From the NCBI GenBank assembly GCA_017506865.1, contig JAFCMP010000065.1:288183-352182 (forward strand): 64,000 nt of DNA. The letters are read 5' to 3'. Both the position numbers and the translations under genes were made by a program. Position 1 is the first letter of the stretch. Each line of letters opens with the position of its first letter. Shown here in pieces: positions 43,245-56,300 of this stretch. The notes under the pieces are model-generated. The model did no database searches. It saw nothing but the letters and a program-made list of their open reading frames with translations, and had not been told where the DNA came from. The stretch comes from Tribonema minus. Lineage: Eukaryota > Sar > Xanthophyceae > Tribonematales > Tribonemataceae.

Positions 43245-46200
43245 ACCAGCACCAGCGCGCACGGATGGCCTACAGTGGAACAGCCAGGAGGCCTTGGAGG
43301 ATGTTGGGCTCCCTTCCCTACCTTCTCTGAGGCCCGTCTCGCCTGCTCGCTGCGCGGAGCGAGGCCTGGTGCGTGTGCAGGCGTACCTGCGGCGCACTGG
43401 AGGTGATTGGGCAACCATAGGCAGCAACGTTTGCGGTGGCGGTGTCCTTCCGCCTCCCCTGGGACGAATGCGCGCCTGAACACGTGCTGCCTTTTTCAGA
43501 TCACCCCTGGCGTTCTAGGCGTGGCGTGCGCTCGGTGTCGGCTGGGTTCCCTTTCCCAGCTGTCGGCGGCGTGGACAAGCTTGGAGGTACCATTGCGTCT
43601 GCAATAGCGGGCGCCCTGGCCTGGGCTTTGCAGGTAATGAATTTGAGGGCATTCTCATTAGCATCTGCCAGCTGTCATGATTCTAGGCGCGATGCAGGCA
43701 ACATTATCCATTCGCCTGTCTGCAGCGCCAGGTTTTCGAATCTCGTTCAGCAAGCACGTTCTCTGTGTCTGCGCAGCATGTTGCCGAGACTTTTGATACA
43801 TCAAGGCCGGACTGAGTGTGGCACGCAACCTGCTGTAGCTGTCGCTCCGCAGGTGTGACCATCTGTCACTCTCACTGCAGCATACCAACAGCATCCCATC
43901 CCACACATGTTGCAAAACGGCAATTGCAAGTACTCTATATTATAAAGGCCCGATTCCACTACTGAATTTCACGACAGCAGTCGTGCATATGCTGCCAAAC
44001 GGGCAGAAGATCGCCAAGGCAGCATAGGTTGACTTTGGTCACATCACCTTGGCCATTGTTCTCATGCAGCAAGCTGGCGGCTGGTGTGATCATTGGTTGT
44101 GTCTCTGCCTGTACGGCAAACATGACCTGTTTGCAGTATGAGGGTGGCACACCTACTCGTGACACCATTGCGGTTTTGGCTGCAGCATCACACAAACTTC
44201 TGGCTGCAATACTTCTCCATCTCAGGGTACATGCTGCCCAGGAAGAACAAGCTTGCTGATAGAGATGCGCTAGCTTTGTGCCGCAGACACAAAATGGTTG
44301 GCCAAATTGCAGCCTGCATCATGCTCATAACCATGCAGTGTGATACAATGCGGATGTTAGTGCTCTTATTCGCGCGAGGCATTTGAACGTGAAGGCCAGG
44401 CTTTTCATTTTGCCTGGCCTTGGTGATTGCAGCGTTGGCAGCTGTGTGAGGCTTGTAAGGCTATGCCTGGGTTAATGAACACAAAGCACCACGGTGCGCA
44501 GTGCAGCCTGTGCCCCTCGGGTCGTGGTCTGCTCATGGTCGCTCCCGAGGAACTGGCGGTGGCTGCGATCAGAAAGCAAACCAGATCGTGGGAGGGCACG
44601 ATGCGCGCGTGTCCTCTTCTGGGGGCTAGGGTGAGCCGCCGCCCCCTGTCCCCCAGGGCCGTCCCTCACGTCCAAATGCCTCCCCCTATGTCACACCAGC
44701 AAAACGTTTCAACTTTACTCAACCTTACTCTGCACACCAAGCAGACAGCAGGGACTTATCAGGTGTGTCACTCACACTCCTCCAATCAATCCCTACAACA
44801 TAGTTGCCAGATTGTACATCAACGCTCACTGACCGTAGTCTGAGATTCATGAAACATTTTTCCGACACAAGAGTATGCACATAAAGGTTTGTTTGACGAA
44901 TAGTTTACGTAGCTTTAGTGTTGTTCCCCTGCGATTGGTCTGCACCTTGGCGTGGTGGGGGGGCCTCGACACAGAGATTGGTGTCCAACTAAGACAGACC
45001 ATACTGGGGGGCAGCATGCAATTTTGACAGAGCGAGAGATAATTGCAGTTTGTCTCAGCATCTAAACCAGGATTTGCTCACTGACTTCTTGAAACCCGCA
45101 GGCACCAGAGGCGCCTGTCCCCCCCTCTCTAACCACCGTCCTCTCGCCCCCGCAGGCCTTCCCCCTTGCTTGGGGTGTGCGGCAGCGATGGCGCGCCGTT
45201 TTACATAATCATGACAGATCACACCGCGTATTGCCCGCCCGATCACTTACACGCTCTTTGACCCAAATAATTGCTGCACTGTGCAGGTGCCGATCGCGCC
45301 TACATGTGGGAGTCGTCTATGAACTACTGACTGAGATCACCATCTGCCTCATTACTCACTTGCTGTCTGACCCAACACCCTTCGCACCCTAGCAGGTACA
45401 GTACATGCCTATATTGAGGTCTCCTGTGACCAGCGACTTGCTTACTTGCCCATGGCATACCCCCATTGAGATCTCATGTGACCTACTGACTACTGACACG
45501 CTCCTCCCCACCCTTGTATTGTCTGCCTGTTCCCCTAGTTTCCGTCTGGTCCTACATCTACTGCGCCTGTGCAGGCGTCAAACATTGTGCTTGGATTGCA
45601 AACGCGCATAAAAGTATCCTGCACCCATTTGCATTCATTAAGATCGGCCTGTCTGATCATCCGCGTACTCTCTTGTCAGTAAACCCAGTACGCATCGCAT
45701 CTGTGCAGAACAAGTTTCCTGTGACCTGCTACGCACTGACTTTCGTATCCGTTCCTGCAGATCCGACATACACGGCCTGCCTGAGCAACCGCTCACACCG
45801 TAAGATTAAAAATTATGCTTACTCTCTAATTGATTCTTATTCATAAGTCATTCATCTCCCACAGCTACCGGCTGCTGCATGCGGGAGCCAGCGCTGCGCG
45901 TCGGGTGAGCAGGAGGCACCGCTGCTGCCGCGACGGCAATGCGCGGGGGAGGGGGGCTTAAGGGGATTGCAGCGATGCCGACGCTGCCTTTGGGCATGCC
46001 GCTATGGCACACTGGCTCAGTGACGCAGCAGAGAGTCAGCAAAGAGTCAAGATGGGTCGTGAGGAGTCCCCTGTCCTTGCGCACGGGCGCTGTAGCCTCC
46101 CACGCCCCCCCCTCCCTTTTCCCCTTTCTCCCCCCTTTCATCCCCCACATTCTACGGGGAGAGACTTGTGCCCAAGGAAAAAGTACTGTTTGACTGGCGG

Positions 46201-46430
46201 CAGGCCGTTGGGCATACCTGGTGCGTTGCCCCCCCCCCCCCCATCCCACCCACCCTAGCACAGTCATTCCAATTCCCATGCATGCTTTGATTATGACGGT
46301 CAACCGTCAATCTGCACATGTGATAGTGGAAACATCATCAAACTTTCAGCACAAATATCATGATGGTGCCGCTGACTGTCACTTCTTCCTCTGTTGCTGC
46401 GCTGTCTGCAGCTGATTGACTTCAGAAGTA
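43245..46430 (+). repeat. R-family interspersed repeat, copy C
   Basis: It starts at GCACGGATGGCCTACAGTGG and runs in the same orientation as copy B. It has the same landmarks: the exon-like block at 43.50-43.63 kb, a palindrome at 44112-44138, the DVRDGPGGQG-type antisense block near 44.6 kb, CTAAGACAGACCATACTGGG near 45.0 kb, and C runs near 46.1-46.2 kb. Conserved DNA but no open product shared by all copies. Confidence 0.7.
44112..44138. repeat. Conserved R-family palindrome, copy C
   Basis: TACGGCAAACATG and CCTGTTTGCAGTA: the same palindrome as in copy B with two mismatches between arms. Confidence 0.7.
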
Positions 46431-46445
46431 AATGTGCCAGTGTGT

Positions 46446-46534
46446 ATATACATTGTGTGTGTGCGCGTGTGTGTGTGCGTGTGTGTGTGCGTGTGTGTGT
46501 AGATGTGTGTGTGTGTGTGTGGGGGGGGGGGGGG
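46446..46534. repeat. GT microsatellite followed by poly(G)
   Basis: Alternating GTGTGTGT with CGTGT interruptions, then about 14 G. The minus-strand ORF rich in His-Thr here is a shadow. Confidence 0.9.
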
Positions 46535-47761
46535 CAGCGCAGCGCTACAGCTGTAGTTCATGGAAGTTTTCGGGCACAATGCAGAGTTACGCCTGACTGA
46601 GTATGTGCCTGTGGTGTACCTCTGTTGAGTGCAGCCTCCGCTGCCTCGCAATTGCCAAACTGGCGTGCGGTTATGTCGTCCGCTCGTGCTGTTGTTGCCC
46701 AATTGGAAAGATCGCAAGAGCAATTGCGGCCACCTCAGGAGAGAGTGAGGCCCTTGTCTGTGTTTGGAGGTCACAAATATGAGGGCCGTGATGTGAATGC
46801 TTGCTGCCCGATGGTTAGGGTTTGCTGAACAAGGTCGCCTGCTTACACGAATGGAAATAAATTGAAGTGGTTTTAAAGTGCTGCCAGCAGAGCATTGCTG
46901 TAAAGTGGCATGTTTGCTACAGCACATACATCAATGAATTTAGACAACAATGAAGTGTTTCAAAAAAAGGTTGAGCTGCTGATTTGCAGAGTGCAGGAGT
47001 GCAGGTTTGCCTGCACTGGCATGCTTCAGAATCTACAGCACTTCGTAGTGATGGTCGTTTTTATTCGTTTTTGCTGAGGGCGCGATGACCCCTGAAGTAC
47101 TTCAGAAGGATAACATGGCAGATGCTGTGCACAACCGTTACGGCGGGGCGGCGCCAACTCCGAGAAAAGGAGGAGGTGCGTAAAGTTAACTTCATTGAAG
47201 TTAACAATTGGCTACTTCAGCAAGTGGAACTCCGAGCTAGACTCAAACATGGATGCAACCTGGAGTGCTTAACATTGGTGACCGCGCTCCACTAGACACT
47301 AGATATGCGGCAGCTTGCCCAGTGACAGTTGTGTCAGAATCTGATGCAGCAGCGCTCAGGAGGTTGCTGATGCTCCAGGACCACAAAGCCGCTGGCAGCA
47401 GCTTCACTGGGCCATGCACATCATGGGGTATGTACCATGTCATGCTCTGACACAGGCAGGCAAGCGGTGGCAATGTGCCAGTGATGGCCAGGACCATTGC
47501 ATTTGCACACGCAGCAAGACCTAGACGTGCCGCGGCATTACTGACACGCTGTCACACAGTGCAGCGGCGGCGCATGAATGCAGCATAGGTGATAGTATAA
47601 CGTAACATGGAGCAAGAGCAGGGCAGCGTTTTGCACCAGCCGCCACTCCCGTGTGATGAGCACCTTTGCTTTATTATCAACCTAGAACCTGTTTTAAGTT
47701 TAAATTGAAAACAATTGCTAACTATGGATACATAACGCTGTACGCGGCCAAAGCACGGCGG
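46535..47761. other. Intergenic region without a supported gene
   Basis: Only short ORFs. It contains two close palindromes, CTGAAGTACTTCAG (47092-47105) and GTTAACTTCA-T-TGAAGTTAAC (47185-47205). These may be regulatory, since they lie downstream of the minus-strand membrane-protein gene. No domain was found. Confidence 0.5.
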
Positions 47762-49722
47762 TTATGCGCACTGAGGTCGGGGTTGCCCGGCTGTGAAATT
47801 GCTCGGGCCCAACGGACCGGGTGAGGGCTGCCTCTCACTGCCTCGCACAAGGTCGGCAACGCCATACAGCGTCTGCGCCACCGCTGCCACAATGAGTGCA
47901 GTGCTGATGATTATCATGACAATGCCCACGACAAGCTGCGATTGAGCGCCGGACACCTGCGACTTGATTAGCAATGCGTTCATGCTCGCGAAATACACAA
48001 TCACTGCACCCAGTAGGTATTGCCGCTGCATGGCGTGCTCTCGGTGGGGCCGCACAGCCATGAAAATTAAAGTCAGGAGAAAGGCAAAGAGCACGGAGAC
48101 CGCGGCCTGCCCCGCGGACCCGGGCAGTATGAACACAAGGACGCCCGTCAGGACTACGCGGCGTGCGCACTCCACCATCTCCCACCACTCCGCCTTGGGC
48201 TTGTACTGCGCCCACAGGAAAGAAGACGCGTGCACAAGGTCCCAGTGGGGCTCCAGCCCCTGCTGATGCCCCTCATTGGCGAGCTCAGCTGCTGCTGCAC
48301 CCAAGAGCTTAGGCTGGTCAGCACTAGCCGAGCTAAGTGGCGCACAATGCAGAGTAGAGTCGTCGGCCCATTGTGACACCTGCTGAAGTCCCCGACCCCC
48401 TCCTGCAGTTGCGCCTACCTGCTTGGTGAGCACGCGCCAAGTGGGGTTGGGATCACAGCGTGGTGGTGCCGGGTAGTGCATGCGGACACGCATGTCACCA
48501 TGCACACTGTCACCCTGCGAGAGGGCTGCCACCACACTGGGAGCAGCGGCGACTGCGCCTTGCCGCGCCTGGTGCTGCCGCCGCTTGAAGCACAGCAACA
48601 GCGCGTACAGCGCAGGGACACCGAGGGGGTACACCACGAACATGGTCATGGCATACGCAAAGTACCGCCAGTACTCTGAATTGTTGTAGCACTGAATGGA
48701 GTAATCGGCACGCAGGTAGTAAGTGTCCAGCTCCTGCATATAGTCGCAAGCAAATGTCTGGAAGATGATGCTGCTGACGGTGCCGTAGACCAGAAAGGTC
48801 AGCGCCAGGAACGCTGTCCAGTGCTTGCGCAGGGCCTTCAGCCGTGCCGCCCGCGCGGCGTCCGCACCTGCCACCCGCCGCAGCCTGTGCTCGCGTGCCA
48901 CTGCCCACAGCCACGAGCAGCCGAGCAGTGCCACGGCCACCAGCGGTCCCAGCGTCATAGCAAGCAGCTTTTCGTAGAAGGTGGCGTTGTACACGCACCC
49001 CCATGCAAAGCTCAGGTTGGGCAGTATGGCGAGCTTGTGGATGAAGTTCTCGAATGTTGGTGCCAGCTGTAGGCCAGTCACCTCAAGAAAACCAGCGACG
49101 AGCTGGGGTGGCGGGAGCACGGAACACAATGAAAACCGGCAATTATGCAGACCAGGATTAGGTGAATTCATGATGCAGACACTGTGACAGCCATTATGAT
49201 ACTGTGCCCAAACACACGTGCACTGCAGTTCAGCTGCGGGGCGACCATTCGCCAAGCTAACCAGTATCCATCTTGCCCATGCAACATCAACATAGTGTCA
49301 TACAAACAACACATGTACATTTACTTGACAATGTGCAGCTCACAAGGTTTAACACAGCTGCTGCAGCACTAGGAACAGACGAATCGGATGCACATGGCAC
49401 GTAGCGACTGTCACTCGCACACAACTGTTACACACCTGAATGACAATAATTGGAATGCGTAGGTAGTTGCCGTTGAACCGGACGTGGCAGCTGCTGCAGC
49501 ATGTGAGCATGCTCCGCTTGGACCCCCACACCGCCAGTGCCCCGGGCTGCTCATTGATGTCCCAGAAAGGCAGCAGATAAACGGCTGTAACGCCCACCAC
49601 CAGCACCACGACACCAATGCCAGTGTACGCAGCAGCCTTGTTTGCGGTGGTGCACTGTTGACAGGTGTAAGAGGCGCCAGCCTGAGGGGCGTAGCCAGCG
49701 GCGATGTCGCACACGGCGCAGT
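47762..49722 (-). CDS. Multi-pass membrane protein with Cys-rich (ephrin-receptor-like) segment, partial 5' end
   Basis: Exon 49722-49436 begins after a CCAG acceptor with Cys-rich CAVCDIAAGYAPQAGA and YTCQQCTTANK (ephrin-receptor/GCC2-type repeat), then a membrane helix (AAAYTGIGVVVLVVGVTA). A GTGTGT donor joins, in phase 0, to exon 49102-47762, whose frame is open to a TAA stop. That exon carries about seven more helices and motifs typical of a large algal/oomycete family of Cys-rich plus multi-pass proteins: FQTFACDYM, YLRADYSIQCYN, MFVVYPLGVPALYALLLC, WWEMVECARRVVLTGVLVF and PGSAGQAAVSVLFAFLL. The stretch from about 48415 to 48255 (GATAGGGRGLQQ...) may be a retained in-frame intron, since GTAGGC follows LTKQ and CAGCAGG precedes the next conserved part. 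Function is unknown in this family; a surface receptor or channel role is only inferred. Exons further 5' are expected but not identified. Confidence 0.7.
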
Positions 49723-49734
49723 CTGGCAAAGCAT

Positions 49735-50034
49735 TGAAAAAGGACAGGAACGGGTGCCTTAGTGCTCAGTGTAAGTGGAGCAGCGACCCTTTCTGTTCAG
49801 GGCGAGCATTGGCAATACTGCACGCGCTGCAGTCACTGTGAGACCAGTCCAGGCTAAAATACCAGTCCAGGCTAAAACACAGGATTCGAGAATGCTCGAA
49901 GTGAACGCGGCATGCCATGCAGCAGGTACCTCGCATCACCTATTTGTGGAGTACACACTACAGTAACTGCAGTAGCATGAACGTAATGTAACTAGAAGTA
50001 CGGTAATTGCACTTGTGGACTTGTTTGTTGTAAA
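49735..50034. other. Short intergenic gap
   Basis: No gene recognised. It probably contains intron or 5' sequence of the membrane-protein gene. CCAGTCCAGGCTAAAA-type sequence is directly duplicated at about 49847-49877. Confidence 0.4.
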
Positions 50035-50130
50035 GCCTTCAATTGCTTAAGCCCCAAGGGCAGGCCAGCGCGTTGCGTATGCAGTCGAAATTTTTGCTTG
50101 CAGCCTAGTCTGCACTGCGCCCTGATTGTA
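50035..50130 (-). mobile_element. Second, degraded copy of the family-1 retrotransposon 3' end
   Basis: AGCCCCAAGGGCAGGCC, TATGCAGTCGAAA and GCAGCCTAGTCTGCACTGCG repeat, with mismatches, the 3' end of the intact element at 50250-50340 (GGCCCAAGGGAGGCCGGG, TATGCAATCGAAA, GCAGCCTAGTCTGCGCTGTG). The two lie about 215 bp apart in the same orientation. Confidence 0.7.
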
Positions 50131-50309
50131 CTGTAAGCACCATGTGGTGGTACAGCAGTGCTGCAGTGGCATGTGTGCACATGATTAGGTATTGATAGGG
50201 TTGCCGCTGGCGTATAATTGAACGTTAGTACGTATGGACTTGTATTTATAAAGGCCCAAGGGAGGCCGGGTTGCCTATGCAATCGAAAAGCTTGCGTCAA
50301 CGCAGCAGC

Positions 50310-53300
50310 CTAGTCTGCGCTGTGCCCTAGGAGTTTGGATACCGGCGCCGCAACACAGCCCAGCATTCGCGCTCCACGTGTGTATGCCATGACGCGCTCC
50401 GCCAACTCCCGCGCCAGCGATATGCTCAGCTCAATGTGGATCTGACGCTTAGCTAACCCGGCCTTGCGTAACACATCTGCCTTCCCCCCCCCTGAGCACA
50501 GTGCTGAGTGCATTGCCAACTCCTTAACAAAAAGGCTTGTCTGCTTGCCCAGCCGTCCGTACGACTCCTGCACGAATGGCACAAAAGCCCAAGATGACGT
50601 CAAGGTGCCGGTGTGGTGCTTGACCTTCGCGTCCTCCCCCACCCCAGCAGCATAGCCGTCCGTGTTCGAGGCATTTGTTTTGCCTGTCAGGTACGAGCTC
50701 GCTGTGGGCGCGCGCACACTTGTGTCTAGCACTATTCCCTTGTTACGGTATGCACTGCTAAAGTGCAGACACCCTGGGTCAATGACTGTGTCCGCCCGAT
50801 ACCCCGGTACCTTGAAGACGCTAGCGTCCTCATTGCGGACAATAGAGACATGGTGCTGTCTCAAGATGCGCTGTAGGCACCGCTTTTGGGCAGTGTGTGT
50901 CGCGTTGTGCCCCCGTATGTGCTGGCTGGGGCAGCTGATCGCATGCGTGGAGGTGGGGCTCACGTCACTGCACCGCCATGGGCACACCTCGCCCTGTATG
51001 CCCCACCCGTCTATAAAGATCGCAACCATAATCATCGTGGCTGCTGCCATACTGGACATGGGCGCCGCACCCGGGCGGTCATTGGCAGCGGGTGGCACGC
51101 TCATCCACGCCATTGCCCCGGACGCACGCTGGCTGCGCAGCTGCGCCAGGACCCGCGCGCTAGCCTGTTGGCGGCGGCGGCTGGTGTCACGCAAGTCACC
51201 AATAAGTGTAGCCTGCGTCGGCTTGCCCACGGCACCAGCCGAGGCAGCCTCTAGGTCCTCCACCAGGCAGTCCTCGTATTGACGTCGAAGAACATTTGAA
51301 AGGCGGGCTTGTAGTCCGTGCGTGAAGTGACCGCGCCGGCGGCGGGGCACTACCTTTCTGCAGATCTCGTCAGCATAGGCCTCCCAGTCGTCGTCGTCGT
51401 CCTCCTGCCCGCCGCTGCAGCTGCTTTCTTCCGCGCTAGTTTGTGTTTTAGCGGGCGTGGAAGAGGCAGCCGCGGCAGCGGCTTGAGGGCCAGGTACGGT
51501 CGCCGCCGCAGCGGCCGCCTCGGCGCCAGGCACAATGCCGTGGGTGTGTGGGGCTGGCTCAGTGGTCCCCGTCTCCGTGACGGCAGTTGCGGCGTAGATC
51601 GCTTGCACCGCAGTGGGGAGCGTCGACGCTGCGGCCGTTGTATCCGCTGCCCACCGTAGCAACGATGCTGGGAGCTGCTCGGCCACAGCTGTGCGTGATT
51701 TTTCGCCGCCATCAGCTGTCAGCGCTCGCGTAGAGCGTCGCACGGCCTCGATGATTGGCGGCAGTCCCTGGTCCTCGCGTATTGCGCATGAGTGCTGCGC
51801 GAACCAGGTGACTGCGCCGTGTTCGTCAGTGCCGAGCCTCAGGGCCCCTGCTGCCACAGTGGCATGAATTATTGCAGGCCGCAGTGTTGTGCATGCCTGG
51901 GCCGTGTATGCGGCTGGTGCCAGTAGCCCCAAAAGCGGCATGCCCAGACCGCCTCGTCGCTCCGGCAACCGTGACGCCCGCAGTGGCACTGCGATGTCCG
52001 TGAGTTCTGGCGGGCCCAAGCGCGGCAATACCAGCACGCTGCCACTGCTGGCTACCTCATTGTCACCAGCAGTGCAGGCGGCCAGCAGGTGTGACTTCAT
52101 GACTGCCGCGGTAGCGCAGCCGTGCAGGTGCAGCATGCGTTCAAGCGTCCATGCACAGAACCCGTCAAATGCGTGCAGCCATGTCTCACTCAAAGCCGTG
52201 TCAACGACCCGAGCTAAGAAGCCCATGCGCTTCGTCAGTGACCTGCGCAGAATGAACTGTGCTGCCTGTAGGTGATGCCGCGCCATCCCAGCTAGCTGCC
52301 ACGACAATCGCCATGTCCCTGCGTCAACAAGATGCTTGCTCATGGCAGCATGCACATAGGCTGGGTGCCCTACCGGTACCCCGACCGACGTAAAGCCCTG
52401 ACTGGATTCTGGCATGGTGGCGTCCACAAACGGTATGTCAAGGGCGCGCAGGCGTGCTCTGGCCGCTTCATCAAACACTGTGCCGCGCATGGCAATGGCC
52501 AGCGACTTGTCTGGTCGAACGCGTAGGCCCCCTGCCGCAAGCCGACGGATCACCTCTGCCACCCCAGCGGCCGCTGCATCGTCGAAGTAGGCAGCTTGCA
52601 GCACGTTGAGGTCATCCAGGAAAGCGCAGTGCGGGGCTGGCGGTTCCGCTGTGCTGTGGCCGTAGGCCGGCATACTGCCGGGCGTCGCATTCACTCCATC
52701 AGGGTAGAAGAGTAGGAATGCCGCTGCCACTGCAAAGTACAGCGGCCCTAGAGGGTCCCCTTGCTGGCACCCTAGGTGGGAGCAGATAATGCGAGCTTCA
52801 CCGTTCACCTCCACTCGCATCTCTGGGGCAGTGTCACCACAGTATACGGACTCAAAGTGCGGGAGCAGCTCCGGACAGAAGAGCATAAGTCCCCGCACAA
52901 TGGCGGCGCGATCCACACTGTTAAATGCGTTCTCACAGTCCAGCTGGATTGTGGTGCCATACAGCTCGTGCCACACGCGCGCGCGCGCTGCCACATGCTC
53001 GACGCCAGACCGGTATCCTACGCCAAACTGCGACATGGAGGCCAGCAGCCCCGATATTTTGCCCTTGACACCCCGTGCCGCTGTGGACCCGAGGAGTCTG
53101 CGCCAGACACTGGAGCAGGCGATCGGACGCCGCTTCTGTCCTATGCCTGAGAGGGCCGCGGCGCGGAGAAGCCGTTGCGATTGCTCCGGCAGCAGTTCGG
53201 GCTCAACAAGCAGCGTCGTGAACACCTTGGCCAGGTGATGGGCGAATGCCGGTTCCATCACATCCGATTCTGAATCACCAGCTAGTCCTGGCGAGGCACT

Positions 53301-56300
53301 GCCCACGGGGCGGGTGGCTGCTTTCACTGGTGCACCAGGCCCAGCGGCCATCAAGAGGTGTTCATAGCGTAGGCCGTCCAGCCCTCCTGCCTTCCCCGCC
53401 CCTGCTGCGGACAAGGTCGACAGTATGTCTGTCGCCTCCACCTCGAGGCGCCGTCCGGCTGCGCTGGCAGCATCCTCAGGCCTATCGCTGCGATCATGCG
53501 CCTGACCCGATTCGAAGACGGGACTGCCGCTGCCAGCGGGCCCGGCGGTCGTTGCCACCCCTGCGCCGTGCAAGCAGTGCCGCCGGGCGTCGCGTACCAG
53601 GCCGCGCACTTGCTCCATTGGCGTATCGACTACCCCGGGCCGGGTGCCAGTTTCAGGGTGCTTTGCTGCCAGCACCTGTGCCGTGACCTCGTCTGCTGGG
53701 GCGCATGCTTCACGCGCCTCTAGTCGTGCGGCAGCCAGGCCTACCCCCCGTCGCTTGCCTGAGAGGGCAGCGCATGCTGTTTGCTGCCTGGAGTCAGCCT
53801 CCGTCCAGTCGGCATCGAAGTTCGTTTGTGCCGACGCCGTAGCTGCGTTGTTTGGTTTGGGGGCCCGCAGCGCCGCTGCTGCTGACAGCGTCTTTCTCAG
53901 TAGCTCCGCAAAGTCGCCAGACAGCAACGCTGCCAGCCGGGCCGCAGGCGGCATACCGGTTCCCTCCGGTTGCCTACCAAAGGCCATTGCTGCTAGCAGG
54001 TGCAGCAGCCTGTAGCCGCGCTGCACTAGAGTCTGAGAAACCTGATGAGCAAACGCCCCGGCACCATGGTGGAGGCGCACCCGTGCCGCCTCACGTGCAC
54101 TGTCTGTGGCGTCCGCCAGTAGTCGTGTGGCGTGCTCCACTAGCCGTGCCCACTGGGTGCACTGCAGCTGAGTGCGGAAGGGGTTGGCAGTCGTGGTGAA
54201 CCGTAGCAGCAGTAGATCCGCCTCATTGGTCTGGTCAAGTGCGTGGACGACCGAGGGCGTCGAGAGGTCCCAAGCCAGGGATGCTCGTGACTGGGGCTTT
54301 GAGGGCCTGCCACTGGTGGTGGTGGTCGGGGGGGGCGGTGACGCGGCATCGTCCGGCGGGTCCAAGTCCATGTCCGCCCATCCCACGGCCGTCCCGTGGG
54401 GGGGGCTGCTGTCCTGCAGCCTTAGGCTGTTAGACTGAGTGCGGCTGCCGGCGCTGCCAGGCGGTGCCGCAGCAGCTGCCGTTCGGCGCCGGCGTTGCGC
54501 GCCGGTTGCCGTGGCCGCCGGGCGTTTCTTGCTGGACTTTGAGTTGGCAGCGCCACTAGCCGGCACCGCCGGTGGCTTTGGAGGTGTCGCTGCGGCAGCC
54601 CCCGCCGCCGCGGCCGCGCCGTCGCTACCCGCACCCCCGCCCTCGGACTGGCCCGGGGGTACTGCCGGGCGTGCGCGCGTGGGGGCGCTTCCATTCCGTC
54701 GACACGTGTGGCATGGCGAGGTCAGCGCGCATTGCCTCTGCCCCGCGCTGGCTGACATATGGACCAGACCGCAGGCACCTGTGCATGCACTCAGCTTCCT
54801 TACCGCCCGTAGGAAGTCTTCTGCCGTGCAACCATACATGGTGCTCATCTCCTGCACACGCTTGGCATGGTGTGCCCCAGTGTTGCAGGTACTGCTGCCT
54901 GAAGGGGCACGGTCACCGGATGGGTCGTGATCAACCTGCTGCCGGATGCCCTTGGCGTATGCTGCCGCCAGATTTTGCTGACAGTGTGATGTGCTCGCCT
55001 CAGGGTTCAGCATCGACCTCGTGCAGCTACCACCGTTGAAGTGGGCCACTACCGGTGCCATGCGGCTCGCAGCTGACAGTTTGCCTCGCTGTTTGCTGTC
55101 CTCTTTCTGACCAAGCTGCCAAAATGCCAGTGTGCATAAAGGACACCTCAGTGGCTCAGGCTGCTGCGGCAACTGTAGCGCAGTACGGGGCTGTGTCCGA
55201 CTCGGAGCCGTGATGTGGGTGCTGTTAGCTTGAGTGGTCGCCGACGCTGTCATAGTGGTTGGCAAGGGCGGAGCTGCCGCAGGGGCGACAAGCAGTTCAA
55301 AGTGTCCCACATTTGTATATAGCCCAGGCGGCGTCCACAGCACATCCAGATGGCAGTCAGGCTGAGCTGGAGTTACCGGTGCGAATACCGCTGGCAGCCC
55401 CATCAGTTGTGCCAGCACCAGCCCTGTTGATTTTTGCGTGCTGCCAGTGGCCTGAGGCTCGGCCTGCCACACCGTCACCGAGACCGCGTAGACCGCTGCA
55501 ACAATGGCCCACACAGACAAACCGAGGGGCCGTCCCCACACGCCCTCTTCCTGTAGGCGTTGCAGCAGGAGCGTGTGCCCGCTGTCCGCGCTGTCCGTTT
55601 CATTTGTGCCGTACTCGATTGCGAGGCAGCGAGCGCGTGTCCCGTACGTGTCGAATTGTTCACGTGTACACGCAGGTTGGGCTGCTGCATGCGCGGTCAG
55701 TTGACGCATCGATGACATGCTGGCCCCTTGTTTGCCCGCCCCCTGCGTGACGTATGCCACCATCCCGTCCAGCAGTGCCTCTCGCATGGCAATCACCAGT
55801 GCTGGGGCCGGCAGTCCGTGCTCAACTGCGACGCTGCCTATGCCGTGTAGAGCTGTATGAATCAGGCAGTTGCCGTTGCCCACGTTGCTCACGGGGCGAA
55901 GCTCCCCACCACGTGCTAGCGTCGCTGTGTTTTCCCCAAGCGCCTGTTTGTGGAGTGCCTGCAGGCCCGTGTGCCAAGTGGAAAAACCATAGTTGGTGGC
56001 TTTTGCCAGCGCGTCTTGCTGCTCCTCCACGGTGACTGTATGGCACACGGTTGAGGGTACCCGGGTCGCCACCGTCACGGTGGTGACCTTCGCCGGCCCG
56101 GATATTGGTGCTGAGGGGGCAGAGGCACCGCCCCTCGGCGGTGTGGTGGCTGGTGCCAGGGGTGCACGAGAATTGTCGCACTGGGCCTGTCGCTCCTGCG
56201 TCCGCCGTCTGTGTTTACCTCTGCGTCGACTGCGCTTTCCACTGGCAACCATAGCCGTGACAGGTGCTGTCTCGGTCATTGTTGCGTGGGTGCTGTTATC

